A stretch of DNA of 64,000 nucleotides, from positions 1 through 64,000 of the forward strand of contig CAYMEK010000001.1 of the NCBI GenBank assembly GCA_964389305.1. Reading direction: 5' to 3'. This DNA is from CAYMEK01 sp964389305 (GTDB lineage: Bacteria; Spirochaetota; Spirochaetia; SZUA-6; DRHE01). A model generated the notes under the pieces. The model was not told the DNA's origin. It was given only the letters and a program-made list of their open reading frames with translations, and did not search any database. Below are positions 17,984-26,043 of this stretch, one piece after another. The number at the start of each line of letters is the position of its first letter. Position 1 is the stretch's first letter. The position numbers and the translations under genes were made by a program.

Positions 17984-19480
17984 TTATCCCGTAGCGTTCA
18001 CAAAGCTCTGCAGTTCTTCCTCATTGGTTTCGGAAGCCTGAATTTCGTTGACGAGTCTTCCTTTGTGCATGACCAGAATCCGGTTGCAGTTGTGCAACAC
18101 CTCGGCGACCTCATCGGAAATGATGATGATACCCATTCCTTCCCGGGCCAGCTTACGGATAATTTCATGGATGCTACTTTTCGCAGCCACGTCGATTCCC
18201 ACGGTCGGACCGTCCAGAATCAGGATCTTCGGTTCGATGGCAATCCACTTTGCCAGCACCACTCTCTGCTGATTGCCTCCGGATAGAGTCTCTACAGGGG
18301 ATTCGACGGAAGGTACGCGGATCGAAAGCTCTTCGATCCAATGCCGGATGCTCTCCTGTCGTTTCTTTTGATCGATGAGCCTCAAGGCCCCCAGAATTTT
18401 TTCAATGATCGTGATGACCACGTTTTTGCCCACCGACTGCTCCATGACCAGTCCCTGAACGAGACGGTTTTCCGGAACGTAGCCGACACCCAGCGCGATA
18501 GCCTCCTGAACCGAACGAATGCGGACTGTGTTTCCCTGAATACGGATCTCCCCGGAGTCCGGTTGCCCCATGCCAAACAGACATTGGGCAAGCTCGGTGC
18601 GTCCGGAACCGAGCAACCCGGTAATGCCTAGGATCTCGCCAGGAAGGAGGTTGAAACTGACTGCCTTGAAATTGCCCGATTTGCTGAGATCCTTGACTTC
18701 AAGCAAGGGTTGAGCCTGCTGCCCGGTAAACTGGTACTGGGTATAGTCGAGTCTTTTTCCGGTCATGAGAAAGGTGAGTTTTTCACTGCTAAGCTCGCCG
18801 CCTGTAAAAACCCCAATTTTCTTGCCATCCCGCAGCACCGTCACCCGCTGGGCGATCTGCAGCACCTCGTCGAGCTTATGACTGACGAACAGGGTGGCGA
18901 TGCCCTTGGACTGCAGGTCCTTTATCACCCGGAACAGGGATTCGATTTCTCTTCTGGTTAGGGCAGTGGTCGGTTCGTCCAGGATGAGCAGTTTGACATC
19001 GCTGGTCAAAGCCCGGCAGATCGCGACCAGCTGCTGATCTGCCACCGAAAGGTCGCTTACCAGCTCGTCGAGAGGGATCCGCACCTCGATTCTTTGCATG
19101 GACGAGGTGGCTATTTCGCGAACCCTTCGCCAGTCGATGAGTCTGCTTTTCATGGCGATCGTTTGAGCCAGGGCGATATTTTCGGCAACGGTTAGATTGG
19201 AAAACAGGGACAGGTCCTGATAGATGACCTCTATTCCTTTCCGTATCGAATCGATGGACTGCAGATGGTGCTGGACCTGGCCGTCTATCTCGATGTGTGC
19301 TCCATCGTCCGGATGTTCGACTCCAGATATAATCTTGATCAGGGTGGATTTCCCCGATCCGTTTTCTCCCACCAGGCAGTGGATTTCGCCTCTCTCGATA
19401 TCGAAATCCACATAGTCCAGAGCCTGTACGCCGGTGTAGCGCTTACTGACGTTTTTCATGGAAAGAAACAAATCAGCCAC
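17984..19480 (-). CDS. Double-domain sugar ABC transporter ATPase (RbsA family)
   Basis: About 498 residues from the GTG at 19480, chosen because GAAGGGG lies just upstream; a longer frame to 19519 lacks a site. Two ATPase halves: the first has Walker A GENGSGKST, signature LSVADQQLVAI and Walker B LLILDEPTTAL. The second has a typically degenerate Walker A (GLLGSGRTEL), signature LSGGNQQRVVLAKW and LILDGPTVGIDV in place of the usual Walker B Glu. One competent plus one degenerate site is normal for carbohydrate ABC ATPases of the Rbs/Mgl class. It drives the import system whose binding protein is immediately upstream. Confidence 0.93.
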   Translation of the reverse strand: MADLFLSMKNVSKRYTGVQALDYVDFDIERGEIHCLVGENGSGKSTLIKIISGVEHPDDGAHIEIDGQVQHHLQSIDSIRKGIEVIYQDLSLFSNLTVAENIALAQTIAMKSRLIDWRRVREIATSSMQRIEVRIPLDELVSDLSVADQQLVAICRALTSDVKLLILDEPTTALTRREIESLFRVIKDLQSKGIATLFVSHKLDEVLQIAQRVTVLRDGKKIGVFTGGELSSEKLTFLMTGKRLDYTQYQFTGQQAQPLLEVKDLSKSGNFKAVSFNLLPGEILGITGLLGSGRTELAQCLFGMGQPDSGEIRIQGNTVRIRSVQEAIALGVGYVPENRLVQGLVMEQSVGKNVVITIIEKILGALRLIDQKKRQESIRHWIEELSIRVPSVESPVETLSGGNQQRVVLAKWIAIEPKILILDGPTVGIDVAAKSSIHEIIRKLAREGMGIIIISDEVAEVLHNCNRILVMHKGRLVNEIQASETNEEELQSFVNATG

Positions 19481-19545
19481 GGTTTTCCCCTTCTGCAGTA
19501 CAGCAGCGATACTCACCAAGTATAGTGTACAGAAGTAGAAAGATG

Positions 19546-19578
19546 AATAGAGCCTCTCCCCTCCGGAGAGGCTCTATT
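19546..19578 (-). terminator. Intercistronic 14-bp stem-loop
   Basis: Perfect inverted repeat: arm 19546-19559 and arm 19565-19578 (14 bp each) with a 5-base loop. It lies 26 bases beyond the stop of the binding-protein gene and before the ATPase gene. There is no clean T-run on the minus strand, so it is more likely an mRNA-stabilising or processing element, or a leaky terminator, that raises the level of binding protein over the rest of the operon, as in malE-malF. Confidence 0.7.
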
Positions 19579-19604
19579 GTATTTCGCGGTCTTGCGTTTC
19601 GAGC

Positions 19605-20600
19605 CTAGAATCCGAAGCTGTCTACATTCTCAGGAGTGATATCCGCCATGGCGTCGACCTTGATCACGTCACCGTCAAGGCTTACCTTACCGACGCCAGG
19701 GACCTCCATTCCGTCGCTGACCGTGCCGCCTTCCAGAAGCGTCTTGGCCACCCAGGTGAGTGAATAGCCGGCGTCCTTTGGATCCCAAAGGATGCCCCAC
19801 TGCATGCATCCTTCTTTCAGATACGGAGCGGCGTGCCCGGGAATCACCGTGCCGACAACCGTAACCTTGCCGCAGAGCCCCTTTTCCTTCAGAGCCTGAG
19901 CGGCTCCCGGAGGTCCGAGGCTGCCGAACCCGACAATTCCCTTAAGGTTGGGATAGGCTTTGAGCAGCTCCAGGGTTTTCTGCTTGGCCAGTTCCTGGTC
20001 TTCGCCGCAGGGTATTCTTTTGGTCACCAGCTTGAGGCCGGGGTACTTTTCTTTTGCCCACTTGATTCCCTCGTCGGCCCACAGGTTGTGCAGGGGGACT
20101 GTCAGCGAGCCTACGAAGATGGCGTACTCACCGGTGTCGCCCATGAACTCCACCAGCTTGTCCCAGTGGTGACGGCCGAACTCCACGTTGTCGATCAGCT
20201 CGATATCGTAGTCCTTGCCCACTTGATCCGGAGACTCGTGAGTAAGAACCACGATCCCCTTTTCTTTAGCCTTGGCAAAAGCCGGCTCCAAAGCCTTGGC
20301 GTCGTTAGGCACGACACAAATGGCGTCCACTCCCTTGCTGATCAGGTCTTCGACGATCTTTACCTGCTGAGCAGGATCGGCATCCGCAGGACCGAGCTGG
20401 TAGGAGTTTACGCCCAGATCGGTTGCTGCCTGCTCCACTCCCTCTTCCAGACGATTGAACCAGGGGATCCCGGTAATCTTGACTACCGTGACAATTTCAT
20501 ACTCCTGCGCGGCCGCTTCCTTACCGCCGGCGGCGAATAAGGGCAAGGTGAGAAGGAGCAGAATCGCAGCGATAATCAACCGTTTGGGCCACGTACGCAT
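19605..20600 (-). CDS. Periplasmic sugar-binding protein (LsrB/RhaS-like)
   Basis: A 331-residue exported binding protein of the type 1 periplasmic fold. A basic start and hydrophobic helix (residues 4-22) end in LPLFAAGGKEAA with no lipobox Cys, a leader style often seen in spirochaetes. The mature protein begins EIVTVVKITGIPWFNRLEEG, followed by VKIVEDLISKGVDAI and the lobe-crossing IVVLTHESPD. These match binding proteins of the autoinducer-2/rhamnose group, which fits the LsrF-like enzyme in the divergent operon, but many rare-sugar systems share them. Strong Shine-Dalgarno (AAGGAGG). First gene of the minus operon. Confidence 0.88.
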   Translation of the reverse strand: MRTWPKRLIIAAILLLLTLPLFAAGGKEAAAQEYEIVTVVKITGIPWFNRLEEGVEQAATDLGVNSYQLGPADADPAQQVKIVEDLISKGVDAICVVPNDAKALEPAFAKAKEKGIVVLTHESPDQVGKDYDIELIDNVEFGRHHWDKLVEFMGDTGEYAIFVGSLTVPLHNLWADEGIKWAKEKYPGLKLVTKRIPCGEDQELAKQKTLELLKAYPNLKGIVGFGSLGPPGAAQALKEKGLCGKVTVVGTVIPGHAAPYLKEGCMQWGILWDPKDAGYSLTWVAKTLLEGGTVSDGMEVPGVGKVSLDGDVIKVDAMADITPENVDSFGF

Positions 20601-20742
20601 GGCACACCTCCTTACATTGATTTTTGTATGGCAACGGGCATCGAGCCCGCCGGCTTCCCTAGTTGATTGACTCTCTTCCCGACAATATCATGATCTGGGC
20701 AATCAAGAACCCAGCGGGAGCGCCCCTTTTTCAGGAAAATGG

Positions 20743-20771
20743 TTGACAATCTGTTCTATTCCTGTTATAAA
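20743..20771 (+). promoter_or_regulatory. Consensus sigma-70 promoter for deoR-SDR operon
   Basis: TTGACA (20743-20748) and TATAAA (20766-20771) with exactly 17 bp between them. The predicted start is near 20778, just before the inverted repeat at 20784, so repression at that site would block early transcription. Confidence 0.8.
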
Positions 20772-20783
20772 ACACAGATAATG

Positions 20784-20806
20784 AACAATTAAATCGCAGA
20801 ATTGTT
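20784..20806. promoter_or_regulatory. Candidate DeoR operator (inverted repeat)
   Basis: AACAATT (20784-20790) and AATTGTT (20800-20806) form a perfect 7-bp inverted repeat with a 9-bp spacer. It lies just downstream of the -10 box of the promoter of the adjacent DeoR-family gene, the expected place for an autoregulatory operator. Its role is inferred from position only. Confidence 0.5.
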
Positions 20807-20833
20807 TGATTGTCAAGCGATTTTTGTGCAAAA

Positions 20834-21628
20834 ATGTCATACGAACGCAAAAAACGAATAAGAAACATCGTCAGTCTATTGAGCCAGACCAGCGAGCTCA
20901 CTGTCAAGGAGATCGCCGATACGCTGCAGGTTTCGGACATGACGGTAAGGCGTGATTTGAACGAGCTTCAGAAGCAGGGAGCAATTCGTAGGACTCATGG
21001 CGGGGCCACTCTGGGCGATCCGAACAGCAGTGCACGCGATCCCTACATCCTGGGAGAGCAGACCGCCAAGAATGCGCCCCAGAAGAACATCATCGGTATC
21101 AGGGCGGCATCTCTGGTACGGCCGCACGAGACAATATTCCTCGATTCCGGTTCAACCACGCCCTTCATTGCCAAACATCTGGACGCCGAGCTCCCGATCA
21201 CTGTTTTGTGTTACACCTTTACCAACGCCATGGAGTTCTATCCCAGAAAGAACGCCAACCTGATCCTCCTGGGCGGTTTTTTTCACCGAGACTCGAATAT
21301 TTTCCACAGCGAGGAAAACAGAACGTTGATAAGCAAGGTCCGTGCGGATAAAGCCTTTATCTCCACCGGAGGGTTGGATCCGGAGCTCGGTTTGACCACG
21401 TATTTCTACTACGAGGCAGACATCAAGCGGGAGATGATTCGCGTGGCCAGGCAGATCATCCTGGTCACCGATTCCACCAAGTTCGGCAAAATCAGCGTCA
21501 CTCATTTTGCCGGCCTGGATGAGGTTCACACCATCATAACCGATAACGGGATATCCGAGGAGTATCGCCAGATCCTCATCGATCGGGGAATCGAACTGAT
21601 CATCGCAACACGGAGTGACAGCCAATAG
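20834..21628 (+). CDS. DeoR-family transcriptional regulator
   Basis: About 264 residues from ATG 20834; a TTG at 20810 would add eight residues but neither has a strong ribosome site. The winged helix (about 5-60) has the DeoR signature VSDMTVRRDLNELQKQG and AIRRTHGGATLG. The sensor domain contains FLDSGSTTPF and LVTDSTKFG, which bind sugar-phosphate effectors in this family. It is divergent from the sugar ABC operon and first in the operon with the SDR, C_GCAxxG_C_C, LsrF-like and aldolase genes, so it probably controls both arms. It differs from the other DeoR protein at 4487. Confidence 0.9.
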   Translation: MSYERKKRIRNIVSLLSQTSELTVKEIADTLQVSDMTVRRDLNELQKQGAIRRTHGGATLGDPNSSARDPYILGEQTAKNAPQKNIIGIRAASLVRPHETIFLDSGSTTPFIAKHLDAELPITVLCYTFTNAMEFYPRKNANLILLGGFFHRDSNIFHSEENRTLISKVRADKAFISTGGLDPELGLTTYFYYEADIKREMIRVARQIILVTDSTKFGKISVTHFAGLDEVHTIITDNGISEEYRQILIDRGIELIIATRSDSQ

Positions 21629-21684
21629 AGGGCGATCGCCGCTGGCGGGCGATTGCCGGTATCTGGGGTAAAGGACTGCAAGCC

Positions 21685-22452
21685 GTGACTTTGAACTTTG
21701 AGGGAAAGACGGCGGTTGTTACCGGGGGCGCCCGCGGAATCGGTGCGGCGATCAGCGTGCTGTTTGCCGCTTGCGGAGCAAACGTCATGATCGACTATCT
21801 TGCGGTCGAACGAGACCTCGAAGGACTGAGAGAAGTCCAACGAGAGATTCGAGACCGAGGAGGGGCCTGCCAGTCATTTGCCGGCGATGTCACTTCGCCC
21901 CAAGCGATGGACCGGTTGTGTGCGGCGGCGGTGGATGCCTTTGGCGGCCTGGATATCCTCGTTAACAGCGCCGGCTTTACCCAACCGGCGAAAATGCCCG
22001 ACTTTCCCCTGGACCTGTGGAAGCGCGGGATCGAAGTAAATCTCAACGGCGCCTTCTATGCCAGCCAGGCGGCCTGCAGGTACATGATCAGGCGAAAGGA
22101 GGGCAGGATCATCTATATCGGATCGGCTGGCTCGATCACCGGGGGAGGCGGCTCTTCCTGCTACTCCGCAGCGAAGGCGGGTATCAATGGTCTGGTCAGG
22201 GCTCTGTCCAAAGAGCTGGCTCCCCTTGGGATAACTGTGAACGCGGTTTTACCCGCTCTGATAGAAACGGATCTGCTGAGGGACAAAGAGCCGGATCCTA
22301 AGAAGCGAAACGAATACGTCAAGCGAATTCCGGTCGGCCGTTTTGGAACGCCGAAAGACGTGGCCAACCTGGTATTGTTCCTTGCCTCGGAGTATGCAGG
22401 GTTCATAACCGGACAGAACATCATTGTGGATGGAGGAGCGACCTTTAAATAA
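21685..22452 (+). CDS. SDR-family oxidoreductase
   Basis: A 255-residue classical short-chain dehydrogenase starting at GTG 21685 with AAAGGA upstream. Motifs are VVTGGARGIGAAI (cofactor loop), LVNSAGF, the Ser in IYIGSAGSIT, and YSAAKAGINGLVRALSKE with catalytic Tyr/Lys. The C-terminal FITGQNIIVDGGATFK is typical of sugar/polyol dehydrogenases and ketoacyl reductases. In this operon it probably oxidises a sugar alcohol or reduces a ketose, but the substrate is not readable. Confidence 0.88.
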   Translation: MTLNFEGKTAVVTGGARGIGAAISVLFAACGANVMIDYLAVERDLEGLREVQREIRDRGGACQSFAGDVTSPQAMDRLCAAAVDAFGGLDILVNSAGFTQPAKMPDFPLDLWKRGIEVNLNGAFYASQAACRYMIRRKEGRIIYIGSAGSITGGGGSSCYSAAKAGINGLVRALSKELAPLGITVNAVLPALIETDLLRDKEPDPKKRNEYVKRIPVGRFGTPKDVANLVLFLASEYAGFITGQNIIVDGGATFK

Positions 22453-22480
22453 AAGACACTTCATCATTTTGGAGGATCGA

Positions 22481-23044
22481 ATGAGCAAACAGGAAATATT
22501 GGACAAAGCTTATAGGCGGGGCTTTGAGGGAGAGCACAACGTCAGAGGGTGTGCCCAATGTGCCATCGCCGCCGTCCAGGACGCCCTGAATATGCGGAAT
22601 GATTTCGTGTACAAGGCGGCCAGCGGCCTGGCGGGCGGGGGGGCAGAGTGTATCGACGGTCTTTGCGGGGGGTATTCCGGCGGCATCATCTCGATGAGCA
22701 TGTTCTTCGGACGAACCCGGGAGGAAGAGGCGACCCAAAAGGGGCGTGCCGATAAGTACGTGTCCTTCAGAATGGGCCAGGCGCTTCACGACAGGTTCAT
22801 GGCTAAGTACGGAACCGTGGTCTGTGAGGAGATACATAAGAAAATCTTCGGCCGCTCCTTCTTGTTGAGAGACGACGAACAGAAACAGCAGTTTCGGGAT
22901 GCCGGAGCCCATGAGCGTGAGGACGGGTGCTGCGCCGTTATCGGAGACGGAGCCCGTTGGGCCACGGAGCTGATCCTGGACGAAATGGAGGAAAAAGGCC
23001 TGAAACTCGAGGATTTTAAGGATCTGATCTACCCGCAGAAGTGA
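22481..23044 (+). CDS. C_GCAxxG_C_C family protein
   Basis: A 187-residue protein starting at ATG 22481 after GGAGG. It has the family's cysteine pattern: GCAQCAIAAV (Cys at about 24 and 27), GGAECIDGLCGGYSGG and a late GCCAVIGDGARW. These conserved cysteines suggest a metal or Fe-S centre. The family is widespread in anaerobes, its function is unknown, and it often sits beside oxidoreductases. It lies between the SDR and the LsrF-like gene and could be an electron-transfer or redox partner for the SDR; this is inference. Confidence 0.8.
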   Translation: MSKQEILDKAYRRGFEGEHNVRGCAQCAIAAVQDALNMRNDFVYKAASGLAGGGAECIDGLCGGYSGGIISMSMFFGRTREEEATQKGRADKYVSFRMGQALHDRFMAKYGTVVCEEIHKKIFGRSFLLRDDEQKQQFRDAGAHEREDGCCAVIGDGARWATELILDEMEEKGLKLEDFKDLIYPQK

Positions 23045-23093
23045 TTCATAGATGCCGATACCATAGTTGTGGGAAATACAGGAGGGAAATGCC

Positions 23094-23978
23094 ATGCCGG
23101 AAGCGGATAATGAAGGCAAGAACTATTACGTGGACGTGCCCCAGAAGGGGAAACTGTTTTTCCTGAAAGGTTCAACCGAGCTAGATTGGGGTATGAAGAA
23201 CCGGCTGGCCCGGATCTTCAATCCCAGAGACGGCCGTACCGTAATGCTGGCCGTGGACCACGGCTATTTTCAGGGGCCGACATCGGGGCTGGAGAGAATC
23301 GATGTAAACATCATGCCTCTGGTACCGGACGCCGACGTGCTGATGTGTACCCGGGGAATCCTCCGGGCGATCGTACCGCCTTCGGTAACCAAGCCGGTTG
23401 TGATTCGCGCCTCCGGGGGACCGAGCATTCTCAAGGAGCTTTCCGACGAGCAGATTGCCATGGACATGGAGGACTGCATCCGCCTGGGGGTATGTGCCAC
23501 CGCCATACAGGTGTTCATCGGGGGACAGTTCGAGTCCCGCTCGGTGGTGAACATGACCAAACTGGTGGATGCGGGGCTGCGCTGCGGGATTCCCGCCATG
23601 GCGGTCACCGCGGTGGGCCGGGAGCTGGAGCGAAACGCCAAGTATTTCCGGCTGGCCACCCGGATCTGCGCCGAGCTCGGCGCCCATTACGTGAAGACCT
23701 ACTACGTGGAGGAGGGATTCGAAACCGTGACGGCGGCCTGCCCGGTGCCGATTGTCATCGCCGGGGGGAAGAAACGCCCCGAGCGGGATGCGCTGAAGAT
23801 GGCCTACTATGCCGTGGATCAGGGAGCCTCCGGGGTAGACATGGGTCGGAACATCTTCCAGTCCGATTCACCCATCGGGATGATGAAGGCGATCAAGGCG
23901 ATCGTTCACGGCAAGGAGAAACCGGAGAAAGCATATGAGATCTACCAGGCCATCAAGAACAAAGAGACGAAGAAATAA
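23094..23978 (+). CDS. LsrF-like class I aldolase/thiolase
   Basis: About 294 residues from ATG 23094, chosen for the upstream GGAGGG. It is a TIM-barrel DeoC/LsrF-type enzyme: LAVDHGYFQGPTSGLE near the N-terminus is the LsrF hallmark. ADVLMCTRG follows, the Schiff-base Lys is in HYVKTYYVEEGF, and IVIAGGKKRPERDAL plus GVDMGRNIFQ form the phosphate site. LsrF transfers an acetyl unit from a phosphorylated AI-2 derivative to CoA; related aldolases cleave other ketose phosphates. With an LsrB-like importer and FGGY kinase nearby an AI-2-like route is possible, but lsrG and lsrR are absent. Confidence 0.82.
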   Translation: MPEADNEGKNYYVDVPQKGKLFFLKGSTELDWGMKNRLARIFNPRDGRTVMLAVDHGYFQGPTSGLERIDVNIMPLVPDADVLMCTRGILRAIVPPSVTKPVVIRASGGPSILKELSDEQIAMDMEDCIRLGVCATAIQVFIGGQFESRSVVNMTKLVDAGLRCGIPAMAVTAVGRELERNAKYFRLATRICAELGAHYVKTYYVEEGFETVTAACPVPIVIAGGKKRPERDALKMAYYAVDQGASGVDMGRNIFQSDSPIGMMKAIKAIVHGKEKPEKAYEIYQAIKNKETKK

Positions 23979-23987
23979 CGATCGCTG

Positions 23988-24752
23988 ATGAGCTACCTGG
24001 AAGAATATCCGAAGGAAGTCCGTGACTTCTTGACGGTCTGCAAGCGCCTGGCCGACCGGATGTATGTCACCAGTCAGGGCGGAAATCTCTCCTGCAAGCT
24101 GGAGGACAACCTGATCCTGATCTCGCCGACCTGTGTGTGCAAGTCCGAGATCGCCGAGATGGATGTGGTGTTTATCGACATGGAGGGCAAGACCGTGGAG
24201 GGAACACGAAAGCCCACCGGAGAGGTGCCCATGTACCTGAACTTCTACCGGGACCGCCCCGATGTCAAATCGGTGATCCACTGTCACCCTCCCTACGTCA
24301 ATACCTTCGCCGTTCTCAAAGGTATAAACTGGCTCATGAGACCGGTATTTCCGGAGACCGCGGCGGAGGTCGGGCCGGTTCCGCTGGTGCCCTACGGGGA
24401 GCCTCTGACTCAGAGGCTGGCCGACAACTTCGCTCCCTTCGTGAAAAAGTATAACGCCTTTCTGATGGAGAACCACGGTTTAACGATCCTGAGCTCCGCT
24501 GGTATTTGCAGGACCATGCAGCTGGTGGAGATCCTGGAAGTCAGTGCGGTTTCCATTCTCCGGGCGCTGGCGGTCGGAGAGGTAAAAGAACTGAGCCGCG
24601 AGGATGTCAGGAATCTCGAGAACACTATGAGGAAAAGAGACCTGCCCATGATAGGGGCGCCCGGAGTAAACAAATCCTTGGTGGAGCTGTACTTTTCGGA
24701 ACCAGACTATTCCCGGGGCTGTACTTCGCAACTGGTCGAGCGGAGGGATTAG
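23988..24752 (+). CDS. Class II aldolase/adducin family protein
   Basis: A 254-residue zinc-dependent aldolase/epimerase family member. The phosphate-binding segment is VTSQGGNLSC, the catalytic region KPTGEVPMYLNFY, and the zinc His residues are in VIHCHPPYVNT and FLMENHGLTI. It is only moderately similar in sequence to the family member at 15275-15952 and longer by about 30 residues, so the locus probably has two different activities, for example an aldolase and an epimerase. It is the last gene of the plus-strand operon, starting 9 bases after the LsrF-like gene. Confidence 0.85.
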   Translation: MSYLEEYPKEVRDFLTVCKRLADRMYVTSQGGNLSCKLEDNLILISPTCVCKSEIAEMDVVFIDMEGKTVEGTRKPTGEVPMYLNFYRDRPDVKSVIHCHPPYVNTFAVLKGINWLMRPVFPETAAEVGPVPLVPYGEPLTQRLADNFAPFVKKYNAFLMENHGLTILSSAGICRTMQLVEILEVSAVSILRALAVGEVKELSREDVRNLENTMRKRDLPMIGAPGVNKSLVELYFSEPDYSRGCTSQLVERRD

Positions 24753-24916
24753 ACTCGGAGGAAAGCGGTCTCATATGTCGGGCGTACATTGGCGTGTGCT
24801 GAGGCTCTTCCGTATTTCATTGTCTGTTTCCTGCCGCGATCATAATATGCAATTAAGAAGCAAAGAGTGGGTATGAATTCCGCTGCCCCGGTGGGGAGAA
24901 AAGCAAGGAGCAGGGG

Positions 24917-25128
24917 ATGTCGATTATTCTAAAGCGTATATACGAGGAGCCCTCGTGGACAGATGGATATCGCGTGCTGGTCGACCGTCTATGGCCGAGA
25001 GGCGTATCCAAGAATGAAGCCGCGCTCGAAACCAACGGGTAACGCTATTATTCGGCGCGACCGACAAGGAGCGAAACAACGCGGTGGTAGTGAAGCAGTA
25101 TCTGAAGCTGCTTCAGGCCGGGAAATAA
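24917..25128 (+). pseudogene. DUF488 gene remnant with internal deletion
   Basis: From ATG 24917, after AGCAGGGG, the frame encodes IILKRIYEEPSWTDGYRVL and continues VDRLWPRGVSKNEAAL, a typical DUF488/YeaO N-terminus of about 40 residues, then stops. In the next frame TLLFGATDKERNNAVVVK continues to TAA at 25128 and matches the usual C-terminal third. The middle 45-50 residues expected in a 115-residue DUF488 protein are missing, and the frame is shifted at the join near 25040. This is a decaying gene, not two small ones. Confidence 0.75.
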
Positions 25129-25155
25129 AAGCATCAGCACTACGCCGCCAGGCTC

Positions 25156-26040
25156 CTAACGAAAATCGATGTTCTCGCCGATTTCGCCCCGCCGGAGCAT
25201 GAGGCTGATCACCCGTTTGAAGTCCGGCGACCGGTACATGGGCTGGTCGCGAAGCACGTTCTGGAGCTTCATCTCCACCGCCGCATCCACGAGCGGGGCC
25301 TTCTCCGCGACAAACTCCCTGATCCTGTGGAGATAGGGAAGGTTGAACCTGGGGTGTTGCGGGTCCACCAATCCCGCCTTTATCACCCCTTGGATCTTTT
25401 TGACGCATCGGCAGGAGTTGTTTTCGTTCAGCAACCCGCAGCGTTCGCTCATGAAGTTGGCAAGCCGCTTTCGGGCGCGCGACAGTATCTGACGGTAGTT
25501 TTCGGCGCTCGTTTCCAGAAGCTCGCCCCCGAGCCTCGAGCCGGCGTCGAAGAAGGTGCTTAGGATGAGCGCGATCCGCTCGCGTCTGTCGAGACACAAC
25601 AGCACGCCGGTCAGGCAGCCGGTCTTGGTCTCTTCAAGAAGTAGTCTTTCCTCGGCCGGGCTGCGCTGGGGGTATGCGGGATTAGTTTCCGGAATGCTCT
25701 CGATCAGGTCGGCGTGACGTTCGAAGGAGAAAAAAAGCCGCTCCCACAGGCGCCGTCGCATGGTCAGGACATGGTTTACCACGATTCGATATACCCATGT
25801 CCTGAAGCTGCTTCGTTTCTGGAACGTCGCGAGGCGTGTAACAAGCTTGAGGAGTATTTCCTGGGTTACGTCCCCGGCATCTTCTGGATTCCCTACCATG
25901 CGCAGCGCAATGTTGTAGATCCATTCCTGGTGTTTTCTTATCAGCTCCTCCAGCGCTGCTCTTTCCCCACTCCGCGCCCGATCAACCAGGCAGTTGTCAT
26001 CCTGGTCGCCCGTATAGCCGGTGCGGAAAATGTCTTCCAA
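25156..26040 (-). CDS. ECF-like RNA polymerase sigma factor with C-terminal extension
   Basis: A 294-residue sigma-70 family protein. Region 2 (about 20-90) has ALEELIRKHQEWIYNIALRM and DAGDVTQEILLKL; region 2.3/2.4 is FRTWVYRIVVNHVLTMRRR. Region 4 (about 130-195) is less typical, with LCLDRRERIALILS and a helix-turn-helix around YRQILSRARKRLANFM. About 100 further residues follow, with CGLLNENNSCRC resembling a zinc-binding segment and a basic helical tail; ordinary ECF factors end near 190. The extension may sense a signal. It follows the QueG-like gene by 3 bases, and no anti-sigma factor is seen. Confidence 0.85.
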   Translation of the reverse strand: MEDIFRTGYTGDQDDNCLVDRARSGERAALEELIRKHQEWIYNIALRMVGNPEDAGDVTQEILLKLVTRLATFQKRSSFRTWVYRIVVNHVLTMRRRLWERLFFSFERHADLIESIPETNPAYPQRSPAEERLLLEETKTGCLTGVLLCLDRRERIALILSTFFDAGSRLGGELLETSAENYRQILSRARKRLANFMSERCGLLNENNSCRCVKKIQGVIKAGLVDPQHPRFNLPYLHRIREFVAEKAPLVDAAVEMKLQNVLRDQPMYRSPDFKRVISLMLRRGEIGENIDFR

Positions 26041-26043
26041 AGA

